From contig NZ_JBBEOG010000002.1 of NCBI RefSeq assembly GCF_037860835.1, positions 186,001-250,000 of the forward strand: a DNA stretch of 64,000 bases, read 5' to 3'. Made by a program: the position numbers and the translations under genes. This DNA is from Aquipuribacter nitratireducens (GTDB lineage: Bacteria; Actinomycetota; Actinomycetes; Actinomycetales; JBBAYJ01). Below are positions 16,016-24,855 of the stretch, in pieces (within the stretch, counting starts at the first letter, position 1; every line of letters starts with the position of its first letter). A model generated the notes under the pieces. The model searched no databases and was not told where the DNA came from. It saw only the letters and a program-made list of their open reading frames with translations.

Positions 16016-17650
16016 ATGCTTTCGGTCGTGCACCGGCTCCGCGGCTCCTCGACCGCATGGGCGGCCGCGGCGCTCCTCACGGTGCTCGCGGTCGCGCTCG
16101 TCGTCCGCACGGTCGACGCGGCGGCCCTCGCCGACGCCGGCCGCCGGCTCGCGGCCTCGCCCGGCGGTGCGCTCGTCGCGCTCGCCTGCTTCGGCGCGGC
16201 GTTCGCGCTCCGTGGGTGGGCGTGGACGCGGGTGCTGCCCGCCCTGCCGCCGGGCCAGGCGTGGGCGGGCGTCCACGTCGCGCTGCTCGGCAACCGGCTG
16301 CTGCCGCTGCGGCTCGGCGAGCCCCTGCGCGTCGTCTCCGCCGTCCGGCGCGTGCCCGGACTCGGTCCGGCCGCCGCGACCGCGTCCACGGTGTCGCTGC
16401 GTGGTGCCGACACGGTGGCCCTGCTCGCCGTGGGCGCGGGAGCGGCCGTCGCGCTCGGTCTCGACGCCCGGGACGCCGGCGGCGCCGCCGTCGCCGTGGC
16501 GGGCCTCGTCGCCGCCGCCGTGACGGGCGGCGGGGCGTGGTGGCTCGTGCGGCTGCGCGCCCGCGGGCACGCGGTGCGCCCGCCCGGGGCCGCTGCCGTG
16601 GCCGCGACCCTGCTCGCGTGGCCGCTCGAGGCGGTCGTCGTCCTCGTCGCGGCCAGGGCCGTCGGGCTCGACCTCGACGTCGCCGGTGCGCTCGTCGTCA
16701 CCGCGGCCGCCGTGCTCGCCCAGGTCGCCGCCGTCGCGCCCGGCGGCCTCGGCACGTACGAGGGCGGGGCGGTCGCCGGGTACGTGCTCCTCGGCCACGA
16801 CCCCGCCACCGGCCTCGCCGCGGCCGTCGTCACCCGCGCCCTCACCACCGTCTACGCCCTCGTCGCAGGAGGAGTCGCCGTGCTCGCCCCGTCCCCGTCC
16901 CTGCTCGGTCGCCTCCGCCTGCCGCGGCGGCTCCCGCCGCGCCCAGCGGCCGGTCCCGCGCCCGCCGCCGACGCCCCCGTCGTGCTGGTCCTCCCGGCGC
17001 ACGACGAGGCGGCGAGCGTCGCCGACGTCGTCGCCCGCGCGCCGCGCACGGTGCTCGGGCGCCCCGTCCGGGTCGTCGTCGTCGACGACGGCTCGCGGGA
17101 CGGCACCGCCGTCCGCGCACGCGCCGCGGGAGCCGAGGTCGTCGAGCACGGCCGGAACCGCGGGCTGGGGGCGGCCGTCCGCACGGGGCTCGCGCACGGC
17201 GTCGGGCTCGGTGCGGCGGCGGTCGCCTTCGCCGACGCCGACGGGGAGTACCCGCCCGAGGAGCTCGCCGCCGTCGTCGGGCCCGTGCTGGCCGGGGACG
17301 CGGACTACGTCGTCGGCTCCCGCTTCGCCGGTCGCATCGACCGGATGCTGCCGCACCGCCGGTTCGGCAACCGGGTGCTGACGTGGTGGGTGCGGTGGCT
17401 GACCCGGCACCCGGTGACCGACGGCCAGTCCGGGTACCGGGCGCTGTCACCGGCGGCGGCCGCGGACGCCGAGATCGTCCACGACTACAACTACGCCCAG
17501 GTGCTCACCCTCGACCTGCTCGGCAAGGGCTACCGGTACGCGGAGGTGCCGATCAGCTACGGCTTCCGCACGACCGGGACCTCCTTCGTCCGGCTCGGGC
17601 GCTACCTGCGCAGCGTCGTGCCCGCGGTCCACCGCGAGCTCAACGCCTGA
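16016..17650 (+). CDS. fusion of YbhN-type flippase-like membrane domain and GT2 glycosyltransferase
   Basis: This 544-residue protein begins with a lysylphosphatidylglycerol-synthase-TM/YbhN-type membrane domain (about residues 1-300, including VAAVAPGGLGTYEGG). After a proline-rich linker it continues as a GT2 glycosyltransferase (about 320-544) with VLVLPAHDEAAS, VVVDDGSRDGT, the metal-binding DADGEYPPEE and the product-site TDGQSGYRAL. This is the build of dolichol-phosphate-mannose-synthase-like enzymes. The combination suggests making and moving a lipid-linked sugar. ATG at 16016 and GTG at 16028 are both possible. Confidence 0.87.
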   Translation: MLSVVHRLRGSSTAWAAAALLTVLAVALVVRTVDAAALADAGRRLAASPGGALVALACFGAAFALRGWAWTRVLPALPPGQAWAGVHVALLGNRLLPLRLGEPLRVVSAVRRVPGLGPAAATASTVSLRGADTVALLAVGAGAAVALGLDARDAGGAAVAVAGLVAAAVTGGGAWWLVRLRARGHAVRPPGAAAVAATLLAWPLEAVVVLVAARAVGLDLDVAGALVVTAAAVLAQVAAVAPGGLGTYEGGAVAGYVLLGHDPATGLAAAVVTRALTTVYALVAGGVAVLAPSPSLLGRLRLPRRLPPRPAAGPAPAADAPVVLVLPAHDEAASVADVVARAPRTVLGRPVRVVVVDDGSRDGTAVRARAAGAEVVEHGRNRGLGAAVRTGLAHGVGLGAAAVAFADADGEYPPEELAAVVGPVLAGDADYVVGSRFAGRIDRMLPHRRFGNRVLTWWVRWLTRHPVTDGQSGYRALSPAAAADAEIVHDYNYAQVLTLDLLGKGYRYAEVPISYGFRTTGTSFVRLGRYLRSVVPAVHRELNA

Positions 17651-17657
17651 GGGCCGC

Positions 17658-17867
17658 TCAGCCGTCGGTGGCCTCGGGCTCGCTGCCCGAGCCCTCCTCG
17701 GTGCCGGAGCCGGAGCCGGAGCCCGAGCCGGAGCCCGAGCCGGAGCCGGAGCCGTCCTCGGAGCCGGTGCCGTCGAGGTTGCGGACCTCGGCGCCGTCGT
17801 CGGCGCAGGCGGTGAGACCGCCGGCGAGGGCGACGACGACGGCGAGGGAGGCGAGTGCGCGGCGCAT
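17658..17867 (-). CDS. small lipoprotein with a Gly-Ser tail
   Basis: This 69-residue protein has a lipoprotein signal (LAGGLTAC, Cys21), a short segment ADDGAEVRNLDG, then about 18 residues of alternating Gly and Ser, and an acidic end. It is probably anchored outside the membrane with a flexible tail; no function is known to me. GGAAGG lies about eight bases before ATG 17867. The stop is seven bases from the convergent fusion gene. It may be the last gene of the iron-permease operon. Confidence 0.65.
   Translation of the reverse strand: MRRALASLAVVVALAGGLTACADDGAEVRNLDGTGSEDGSGSGSGSGSGSGSGSGTEEGSGSEPEATDG
17691..17760 (-). repeat. Gly-Ser coding hexamer repeat
   Basis: Repeated GAGCCG/GAGCCC/GGAGCC hexamers on the plus strand encode the (Gly-Ser)n tail of the small lipoprotein. 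Such runs can vary in length by slippage without losing frame. Confidence 0.75.
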
Positions 17868-17946
17868 GGAGGACCTTCCGGGTCGGGAGCACGACGTCGC
17901 CAATACGTGACGACGGCGTGACCTTATCCGATGAGGCGGGACTCCA

Positions 17947-19359
17947 TCAGTCCTGGACCACGTGCTCGGCGAAGCCCTCGCGCGCCCGGGCCCACGCAGC
18001 CTCGTCGACGAGCCCGTCGGGGCGCCGGCAGCGCACCGCCGCCTCGGCCATGGCGAGGGTGTGGTGGGTGTTGTCGTGGGCGAGGAGCCCCTGCCGGCCG
18101 AACGTGAGCAGCCCCGGCACGGCGTCGACGGCGGCGAGGAGCCGCTCGAGCGCCGCCTCGGCCCCCACCGGGTGCACGGGGTAGGCCGACGGCACGCGCC
18201 GCACGACGACGTCCGCCACGTCGGGCACAGGCAGGTCGTGGGACGCGAGGGCGTCGAGGACGAGGCGTCCGAGCGCGTCGTCGCCGCTGCCCCACAGCGC
18301 GTCGCCCGCCTGGCACGGCACCTCGGCGGTGAGGACCGTGACGCCGTCGGGGTCGGCGCCGTCGCGGTAGTTGCGCGGCTCCGACACCCGCGTGAGGGGC
18401 GTCGCCGCGCCCGGCAGGTAGTGGGCGTCGTACGGGGTCCACGACCGCCTGCCGCGCGGGAGCGGCACGACGAGGTGGACGACGAGCATGGCCCGGGACG
18501 GCAGCGACGGCAGGGGGCTGCCGTCGGGGGAGCGCAGGCCCGCGAGCCGGGCGAGCAGCGGCAGCGGCACCGTCGACCACACCTGGCGGGCCCGGAGCAC
18601 GCCCGTGCCGGTCGTGACGAACCAGCCGCCCGCTCCGTCCCGCTCCAGGGCCGTGGCGGGGTCGTCGGTCCGGATGCGGGCGCCCGCGGCGCGGGCCGCG
18701 TCGGCGAGGACCTCGCTGATGCGGCCGAAGCCCCCGGCGGGGTAGTGGAAGAACCGGCTGCTCGCCTGCCGGCCGGCCGCGACGCGGGCGAGCAGCCGCC
18801 AGGGGGAGTCCGCGCTGATGCGTCGCCGCGCCTGCTCGCCGCTGAGGTCCGCCGGGTCCAGGCCCCACACCTTGCGGGCGTACGGGAAGTAGAACTCACC
18901 GCCCATGACGTCACCGAGACCGGTGCGCACGTAGGACTCGAACGTCGAGGTGTCCCGGCGCCGCACGGTCGCCGCGAGGCTGCTGAGCCCGGCGCGGGCG
19001 AGGAAGCCCGGCGGCAGGGTCGTCGCGAGGTCGCGCGGCCGCAGCGGGAAGTCGACCCAGCGACCGGCGAGCCGCGCCCGGCCGTTGCGCCGGCGGGTCT
19101 GCAGCTCGTCCCCGAGCAGCCCGCGCAGCAGCGACATCACCACCGGGTCGGTGGCCGGGTGCAGCCGGTGGCTGCCGACGTCGACGCTCACGCCCGCGAC
19201 CCGGTGGCTCGCGGTCAGCCCGCCCACGTGGTCCTCGCGCTCGAGGACGACCACGTCGGTCCCGGACTGCGCGAGGCGCAGGGCCGCGCCGAGCCCCGCC
19301 GGGCCCGCCCCGAGGACGACGACGTCCGCCTCGTCGGCCCGGTCCGTGCCGGCGCTCAC
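17947..19359 (-). CDS. FAD-dependent amine-oxidase/UDP-galactopyranose-mutase-like oxidoreductase
   Basis: This 470-residue protein has the N-terminal FAD motif VLGAGPAGLGAALRLA at residues 15-30, GGLTASH, and a motif DVGSHRLHPATDPVV typical of the protoporphyrinogen-oxidase/UGM-like family found in polysaccharide loci. Its GTG overlaps the stop of the iron permease gene by four bases, so it is translated with the iron transporter. Heme-related and glycan-related roles are both open; resemblance of the SHR segment to glycan-cluster members favours the latter. Confidence 0.8.
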   Translation of the reverse strand: MSAGTDRADEADVVVLGAGPAGLGAALRLAQSGTDVVVLEREDHVGGLTASHRVAGVSVDVGSHRLHPATDPVVMSLLRGLLGDELQTRRRNGRARLAGRWVDFPLRPRDLATTLPPGFLARAGLSSLAATVRRRDTSTFESYVRTGLGDVMGGEFYFPYARKVWGLDPADLSGEQARRRISADSPWRLLARVAAGRQASSRFFHYPAGGFGRISEVLADAARAAGARIRTDDPATALERDGAGGWFVTTGTGVLRARQVWSTVPLPLLARLAGLRSPDGSPLPSLPSRAMLVVHLVVPLPRGRRSWTPYDAHYLPGAATPLTRVSEPRNYRDGADPDGVTVLTAEVPCQAGDALWGSGDDALGRLVLDALASHDLPVPDVADVVVRRVPSAYPVHPVGAEAALERLLAAVDAVPGLLTFGRQGLLAHDNTHHTLAMAEAAVRCRRPDGLVDEAAWARAREGFAEHVVQD

Positions 19360-21023
19360 GCGTCGTCCGTCGCGCGCCGGGACGGCCCGAGCTCGGGGCG
19401 GAGCACGAGCAGCCACGTGAGGACCGCCGACATCGCGAGCAGCACGAGCGAGGTCACGCCGACCTCGGCGAAGAAGCCGTCCTGGGCGGCGAAGAAGATC
19501 CGTGTCGCGAGGGTCTCGAAGCCGGTGGGGGCCAGCAGCGCCGTGGCCGGCAGCTCCTTGAGGGTGCTGAGCAGGACGAGGCCCGCGCCCGCCACGAGAC
19601 CGGGCACCACGAGCGGCAGGTCGACGGTGAGGAAGCGCCGCGCCGGGCCGGCGCCCAGCGTCCGCGCGGCCTCGCCGAGCCGTCCCGGCACCGCCGCCAC
19701 CGCGGTCTGCGACGCGCGCAGCGCCTGCGCGCCGAAGTGGAGGACGTAGCCGAGGACGAGCAGCGGGAACGTCTGGTACAGGCCCGAGAGGGGGCCGGGC
19801 GCCTGGAGGGCGAAGAAGACGAGCGCGAGGGCGACGACGAGGCCCGGGAGCGCGAAGACGCTCGTGACGACGGCGACGACGGCTCGCGTCGTCGCGCTCG
19901 GGCGCCGCACCGAGGCGACGGCGAGCGGCAGGACGACGAGGACCGCGGCGACCGCCGCCGCGACGGACACCCCGACGGAGCCGAGGGCGGGCGCGACGAG
20001 GAAGGCGAGGGAGTCCCCGGGGCCGGAGTACCCGACGCCGGTGGTCGCCGAGCCGCGCAGCGCCCACCAGGCGAGCACGACGACGGGGGCGACGAGGGCG
20101 AGGCCGACGACGGTGACGGGGACGAGGCTGAGGGGCGCACGCAGCCGGCCGAGGCGCACGACCGCGGCGGGCCGTGCGGGCCGCGGGCCCGGGGGCGCCG
20201 CGGCGGCGGAGCGGGCCGCGAGGGCGACGAGGACGGCGAGGACGGCGAGGAAGAGCCCGAGCGTCACGGAGGTCGTGCGGTCGAGGAGCCGGCTCGCGTA
20301 GAGCGCACGCGTGATCGTGTCGTAGCGGAGGAGGGCGACCGCCCCGAAGTCCGACAGCACGTAGAGGAACACGAGCAGCCCACCCGCGGCCGTCGCGGCG
20401 CGCAGCTGCGGGACGAGCACGGTGAGCACCGTTCGGAACGGCCCGGCGCCGAGCAGGCGGGCGGCCTCCTCGTGGTTGCGGGACACCAGCCGCAGGCGCG
20501 CGAGCACGACGAGGTAGACGTAGGGGTAGGTGAGGAGGGTGAGGACGACCGCGGCGCCCCAGAAGCCCTCCGGGCGGGGGAGGAACGGCACGAGCCCGCC
20601 GGGACCGGTCGCGGCCAGCCACGCCGTCGCCCCCACGAAGCTCGGGATGACGAGCGGCAGGGCGAGCGCGACGCGTAGGGCACCGCGCCCGTGGACGTCG
20701 GTCCGCGTCACGAGGACCGCGAGGCCCGTGCCGAGCACCATGGCAGCGACGGCGCACGTGGACGCGAGCAGGAGCGAGGCGGCCAGCGGTCCGAGGACCG
20801 CCGGCGTCGCCACGACGGCGACGAGGTCGCCGCCCAGCCGCGTCGACTCCCACGCGAGGTAGAGGGCGGGGAAGGCGAAGAACACCCCGACGAGGGCGAC
20901 GAGGACCGTGCCGGCCCGGTGCCGCCACGCGACGGGTGTCCGCCCGGGGCGGCCGCGTCGACGGGCGCCCGCCGGGGGGGCCGGCTCCTCGGGGCGGACG
21001 ACCGGGACGAGCCCGTCGGTCAC
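19356..21023 (-). CDS. fbpB: iron(III) ABC transporter permease (duplicated, FbpB type)
   Basis: This 555-residue protein has two homologous permease halves with about twelve helices. The ATPase-coupling loops are EEAARLLGAGPFRTVLTVLV in the first half and EAARTLGAGPARRFLTVDLP in the second. This double-length form is standard for FbpB/SfuB iron permeases. It starts with GTG at 21023, overlapping the ATPase stop by one base (TAGTG), and overlaps the FAD oxidoreductase gene by four bases. Confidence 0.93.
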   Translation of the reverse strand: MTDGLVPVVRPEEPAPPAGARRRGRPGRTPVAWRHRAGTVLVALVGVFFAFPALYLAWESTRLGGDLVAVVATPAVLGPLAASLLLASTCAVAAMVLGTGLAVLVTRTDVHGRGALRVALALPLVIPSFVGATAWLAATGPGGLVPFLPRPEGFWGAAVVLTLLTYPYVYLVVLARLRLVSRNHEEAARLLGAGPFRTVLTVLVPQLRAATAAGGLLVFLYVLSDFGAVALLRYDTITRALYASRLLDRTTSVTLGLFLAVLAVLVALAARSAAAAPPGPRPARPAAVVRLGRLRAPLSLVPVTVVGLALVAPVVVLAWWALRGSATTGVGYSGPGDSLAFLVAPALGSVGVSVAAAVAAVLVVLPLAVASVRRPSATTRAVVAVVTSVFALPGLVVALALVFFALQAPGPLSGLYQTFPLLVLGYVLHFGAQALRASQTAVAAVPGRLGEAARTLGAGPARRFLTVDLPLVVPGLVAGAGLVLLSTLKELPATALLAPTGFETLATRIFFAAQDGFFAEVGVTSLVLLAMSAVLTWLLVLRPELGPSRRATDDA

Positions 21024-22108
21024 TACGCGGGGACCGGCGTGGCGGCCACCCCGGCGGGCACGTCCGGGTAGCTCGTGGTGCGGGGGCCCGCGAACCGGAC
21101 GCCGACACGGTCGCCGACCCCGAAGCGGGGGCCCGCGGCGGCCCGCACCAGCAGGTCGAGGTCGCCGAGCCGGACCGAGTAGCTGCAGTCGTGGCCGTAG
21201 AAGGCGACGTCGGTGACGACGGCCGGTCCGTCCGGCTCCAGGTCGAGGTGCTCGGGACGCACGAGGACCTGGCGGCCCGTCCCGGTCGCCGTGGCGCCCG
21301 CCGCCTCAGCGCGCACGGGGATGTCGCCCAGCGGGGTGGCGGCGAGGTCCGCGTGCAGCGTGGCGGGGAGCAGGTTCGCCTCGCCGACGAAGCGGGCCAC
21401 CCACGGGTCGACCGGCGAGGCGTACACCTCGGCGGGGGTGCCGACCTGGCGGACCCGGCCCTCGCGCATGACCGCGACGCGGTCCCCGAGGACGAACGCC
21501 TCCTCCTGGTCGTGCGTGACGAAGACCGACGTCACGCCGACCGCCCGGAGCAGGGCGTGGATCTCCGTGCGGACCCGGACCCGCAGCGCCGAGTCGAGGC
21601 CGGTGAAGGGCTCGTCGAACAGCAGCACCCGGGGGCGGGGGGCCAGCGCGCGCGCGAGCGCGACCCGCTGGGCCTGGCCGCCGGACAGCTCGTGGGGACG
21701 CCGGTGCGCGAGGTGCGCGAGGTCGACGAGCTCGAGGGTCTCCTGCACCCGGCCCGCCCCGAGCTCCGCGCGGCCGAGGCCGTAGGCGACGTTGCGCTCG
21801 ACGGTGAGGTGGGGGAAGAGCGCGGCGTCCTGGAACACCATGCCGACCCGGCGCCGCTCGGCGGGGACGTCCCGGCCGGGGCCGGTCAGGACGTCGCCGT
21901 CGACGGTGACCGTGCCGGAGTCCGGACGCTCGAGGCCCGCGACGACGCGCAGCAGGGTCGTCTTGCCGCAGCCGCTCGGGCCGAGCAGGGCGAGGCTCTC
22001 GCCGCGTCCCACGGCGACCGTCGCGCCGTCGAGCGCCACGGTCGTACCGAAGCGCCGGCGCACGTCGGAGGCCACGAGGAAGTCCTCGCGCTCAGGCGAA
22101 TTCGGCAT
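21023..22108 (-). CDS. fbpC: iron(III) ABC transporter ATP-binding protein
   Basis: This 361-residue ATPase has Walker A GPSGCGKT at residues 43-50, signature LSGGQ, Walker B VLLFDEP, switch histidine in VTHDQEEA, and a C-terminal TOBE-like regulatory domain. It is the first gene of the permease/FAD operon. AGGGAGA lies before ATG 22108, and a possible IdeR/DtxR box lies 22-40 bases upstream, so repression by iron is plausible. Confidence 0.93.
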   Translation of the reverse strand: MPNSPEREDFLVASDVRRRFGTTVALDGATVAVGRGESLALLGPSGCGKTTLLRVVAGLERPDSGTVTVDGDVLTGPGRDVPAERRRVGMVFQDAALFPHLTVERNVAYGLGRAELGAGRVQETLELVDLAHLAHRRPHELSGGQAQRVALARALAPRPRVLLFDEPFTGLDSALRVRVRTEIHALLRAVGVTSVFVTHDQEEAFVLGDRVAVMREGRVRQVGTPAEVYASPVDPWVARFVGEANLLPATLHADLAATPLGDIPVRAEAAGATATGTGRQVLVRPEHLDLEPDGPAVVTDVAFYGHDCSYSVRLGDLDLLVRAAAGPRFGVGDRVGVRFAGPRTTSYPDVPAGVAATPVPA

Positions 22109-22451
22109 CGTCTCCCTTTCGGATACGCCTCAGGGTAGCCGTGCCTCGCCTCGGCTCCCAGCGGTGCCCCGGGGCCGTCGGCAGGTGCGCCTCTTCGGGT
22201 GAGTCGCGCCCGGTCGGCTCGGGTCGCGCGCGTACCCGGCCGAGGCTCACGTGGTCGGAAGCCGCCCAGAAATTTGCCAGATCGTTATCCGGGACGTCAT
22301 GGTCGTCAGCAGACAGCACGCCCGCCCGGCCCTCGAGGGCCCGGCCGCACGTGGAGCCGGTCTCACCGTGCTCCCCGGCCGCGGTGCCCGACCCGGGGCG
22401 GAAGCGCCGCCGTCGCGCCCGGGGGGGACGCGACCCGACGACAGAGAGCTC
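22109..22451. other. 343-base intergenic region between divergent fbpC and a wall-hydrolase gene
   Basis: It holds the iron-box candidate near fbpC, an A/T-rich patch with TTGCCA at 22274-22279 that could be a -35 element for the rightward gene, and a perfect palindrome GGCCCTCGAGGGCC at 22328-22341 in the probable leader. I see no coding frame with coherent codon bias. The long leader suggests RNA-level control of the wall hydrolase, but no known riboswitch core is recognisable. Confidence 0.5.
22130..22148 (-). promoter_or_regulatory. possible IdeR/DtxR iron box before fbpC
   Basis: TCAGGGTAGCCGTGCCTCG, read on the plus strand, matches the IdeR consensus TTAGGTTAGCCTAACCTAA at 12 of 19 positions, including AGG, TAGCC and CCT in register. 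It lies just upstream of the iron ATPase start. One half is well kept and the other is weak. Confidence 0.4.
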
Positions 22452-23330
22452 ATGACCCGACACACCACTGGCCACCGCGCGTCCCTGCGCCCGCTGCGCC
22501 GCGTCCTCGCGACGACCGGCGCCACGCTCGCCGTCGTCGCCCTCGGCGTCGGTGCGAGCGCCGTCGCGACCTCGCCGACCCTCGCGGGCGCCGACGACCG
22601 CGTCGCCCTCGGCACCCTCCTCGGTGAGGAGCCCGGGGCCGCCGGCGCCGAGGCCGCCCTCGCCGAGCGCGAGCAGGAGCAGGCGTCCCGCTCGCAGCGC
22701 GCCCCGCTGCCCGCGGGGCTCCCGAGCACGTCGTCGCAGGCCCAGGCGTGGGCCGAGGCGGACGCGGCCGCCCAGCAGCTCCTGCAGGAGCGCCAGGACG
22801 TCGCCGACGCCGAGCGCGAGCGCAAGGCGGCGGAGGCGGCGCGTCAGGCCGCCGAGGAGGAGGCCGCGCGTCAGGCCGCCGAGGAGGCCGCGCGAGTCGC
22901 CGCCGAGGAGGAGGCGGCGCGCAAGGCAGCCGAGGAGGAGGCCGCGCGTCAGGCCGCCGAGGAGGAGGCCGCGCGCAAGGCAGCCGAGGAGGAGGCCGCC
23001 CGCGCGGCGGCCGCCGCAGCGGCGACCCCCGGCTCCAACCGCGCCCTCGGCCAGCAGCTGCTCGCCGAGGCGGGTTTCGGCGCCGGCCAGTGGTCGTGCC
23101 TCGACGCGCTGTGGCAGAAGGAGTCGAACTGGAGCCACACCGCCGACAACCCGACGTCGAGCGCGTACGGCATCCCCCAGGCGCTCCCCGGTTCGAAGAT
23201 GGCCTCCGCCGGGTCCGACTGGGAGACGAACCCGGCGACGCAGATCCGCTGGGGCCTCGGGTACATCGCCGACCGGTACGGCACCCCGTGCGCGGCATGG
23301 GAGCACAGCCAGGCGCACAACTGGTACTGA
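22452..23330 (+). CDS. secreted wall enzyme: coiled coil plus transglycosylase-like (aggregation-promoting-factor) domain
   Basis: This 292-residue protein has an N-terminal signal region with a hydrophobic core near residues 18-40. A long Ala/Glu/Arg-rich coiled coil follows (about 115-195, repeats of the unit AARQAAEEE). A C-terminal lysozyme-like domain begins WSCLDALWQKESNW, with the probable catalytic Glu in QKESNW. Such proteins cleave or remodel peptidoglycan. ATG 22452 has only a weak AGAGAG upstream. Confidence 0.82.
   Translation: MTRHTTGHRASLRPLRRVLATTGATLAVVALGVGASAVATSPTLAGADDRVALGTLLGEEPGAAGAEAALAEREQEQASRSQRAPLPAGLPSTSSQAQAWAEADAAAQQLLQERQDVADAERERKAAEAARQAAEEEAARQAAEEAARVAAEEEAARKAAEEEAARQAAEEEAARKAAEEEAARAAAAAAATPGSNRALGQQLLAEAGFGAGQWSCLDALWQKESNWSHTADNPTSSAYGIPQALPGSKMASAGSDWETNPATQIRWGLGYIADRYGTPCAAWEHSQAHNWY
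22836..23000 (+). repeat. tandem repeat encoding the coiled coil
   Basis: Degenerate 24-27-base units of the type GCCGAGGAGGAGGCCGCGCG repeat about six times, encoding AAEEEAAR(Q/K). The near-identity of units suggests recent expansion. Confidence 0.8.
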
Positions 23331-23337
23331 GCCGGCC

Positions 23338-23368
23338 CGCTCGGCCGGCTCGGCCGGCTCGGCCGGCT
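23338..23368. repeat. 9-bp tandem repeat between convergent genes
   Basis: GGCTCGGCC-type units repeat about three and a half times between the wall hydrolase stop and the fumarase stop. GGCCGGCTC/GAGCCGGCC pairing can form hairpins on either strand, so it may act as a two-way terminator. Confidence 0.7.
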
Positions 23369-24807
23369 CAGCCGTTCGGGCCCGTCATGGTGGTGACGTC
23401 GAGGTAGCGGTCGAGCTGCTCCTCGGTCAGCCGCTCTCCGTCGACGTGCCCGAGCTCGACGACGGCCTCCCGGATCGTGATGCGACGCGCGAGCGCGTGC
23501 TTCGCCACCTTCGCCGCGGCCTCGTAGCCGATCACGCGGTTCAGCGGGGTGACGATCGAGGGCGAGGACTCCGCGAACGCGCGGCACCGCTCGGCGTCGG
23601 CCTCGATGCCGCGGACGCACCGGTCCGCGAGCAGCCGGCTCGCGTTCGCGAGCAGGCGCGCGGACTCCAGCACGTTGCGCGCCATGACCGGGATCTGGAC
23701 GTTGAGCTCGAACGAGCCGCTCGCCCCGGCGAAGGCGACGGCCGCGTCGTTGCCGACGACCTGCGAGCACACCATGAGCGTGGCCTCCGGCAGCACCGGG
23801 TTCACCTTGCCCGGCATGATGGAGCTTCCCGGCTGGAGGTCGGGCAGGCGGATCTCCGCGAGGCCCGTGGTCGGGCCCGACGCCTTCCAGCGCAGGTCGT
23901 TGCACACCTTCGTGAGGCTGACCGCCACCGTCCGCAGCGCCCCGGAGGCCTCGACGAGACCGTCGCGCGCCCCCTGCGCCTCGAAGTGGTCCCGCGCCTC
24001 GGTGACGGGGAGGCCCGTCTCCGCGGCGAGGCGGGCGACGACCGCCGCGGCGAACCCGTCGGGGGTGTTGATGCCCGTCCCGACGGCGGTGCCGCCCAGC
24101 GGCACCTCCGCGACGCGCGGGAGCACCGCGTCGACCCGCTCGACGCCGCGGCGCACCTGCGCCGCCCAGCCGCCGAACTCCTGTCCCAGCGTCACCGGGG
24201 TCGCGTCCATGAGGTGCGTGCGGCCGGAGGTCACGACGTCGGAGAACTCCGCGGCCTTCGCCTCGAGGGCGCCGGCGAGGTGCTCCAGCGCAGGGACCAG
24301 CTCCTGGGCGAGGGCCGCGGTCGCGGCGACGTGCACGGAGGTGGGGAACACGTCGTTGCTCGACTGCGAGGCGTTGACGTGGTCGTTGGGGTGGACGTCG
24401 CGACCGAGCCGCCGCGTCGCGAGGGTGGCGAGGACCTCGTTCATGTTCATGTTGCTGGACGTGCCGGAGCCGGTCTGGAAGACGTCGACGGGGAACTGCG
24501 CGTCGAAGCGGCCCTCCGGGGCGCCTGCGACGACCTCGTCCGCTGCCGCGGCGACCGCCTGCGCGACGTCGGCGTCGAGGACGCCGAGCTCGGCGTTGAC
24601 CTGCGCCGCCGCCTTCTTCACGCGCGCGAGGGCGACGACGTGGGCGCGCTCGAGCCCGACGCCGCTGATGGGGAAGTTCTCGACCGCGCGCTGGGTCTGC
24701 GCCCGGTACAGGGCGTCGGCCGGCACGCGGACCTCACCCATCGTGTCCCGCTCGACGCGGTAGCCGTCGTCCGTCGTTGCCTGCGGGCTGCCCTCGTGGT
24801 TCGTCAT
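23368..24807 (-). CDS. fumC: class II fumarate hydratase
   Basis: This 479-residue enzyme interconverts fumarate and malate in the TCA cycle. It shows [43 protein letters not shown] and the signature [11 protein letters not shown] near residue 330. ATG 24807 is chosen because CATGAT ends seven bases upstream, fitting a leaderless transcript; in-frame ATGs at 24816 and 24819 are alternatives. In many actinobacteria glpX follows; here it does not. Confidence 0.95.
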   Translation of the reverse strand: MTNHEGSPQATTDDGYRVERDTMGEVRVPADALYRAQTQRAVENFPISGVGLERAHVVALARVKKAAAQVNAELGVLDADVAQAVAAAADEVVAGAPEGRFDAQFPVDVFQTGSGTSSNMNMNEVLATLATRRLGRDVHPNDHVNASQSSNDVFPTSVHVAATAALAQELVPALEHLAGALEAKAAEFSDVVTSGRTHLMDATPVTLGQEFGGWAAQVRRGVERVDAVLPRVAEVPLGGTAVGTGINTPDGFAAAVVARLAAETGLPVTEARDHFEAQGARDGLVEASGALRTVAVSLTKVCNDLRWKASGPTTGLAEIRLPDLQPGSSIMPGKVNPVLPEATLMVCSQVVGNDAAVAFAGASGSFELNVQIPVMARNVLESARLLANASRLLADRCVRGIEADAERCRAFAESSPSIVTPLNRVIGYEAAAKVAKHALARRITIREAVVELGHVDGERLTEEQLDRYLDVTTMTGPNG

Positions 24808-24855
24808 GGGCCCCATCATGGTCCCGTGCCCGCCAGCCGAGGAGCCGCCCCGTCC

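Noticed and set aside
17947-19359. Naming the FAD protein a protoporphyrinogen oxidase
   Set aside because: The fold is shared with UDP-galactopyranose-mutase-like enzymes; no other heme gene is adjacent and the neighbours are glycan and iron-transport genes.
22150-22451. A cyclic-di-AMP (ydaO-type) riboswitch before the wall-hydrolase gene
   Set aside because: Such switches often precede actinobacterial wall hydrolases, but I could not find the conserved GGGGAACC or GGGGTGAATC-type segments in this leader.
22836-23000. A CRISPR-like array
   Set aside because: The repeats are in frame, encode a coiled coil inside a secreted protein and have no spacers.
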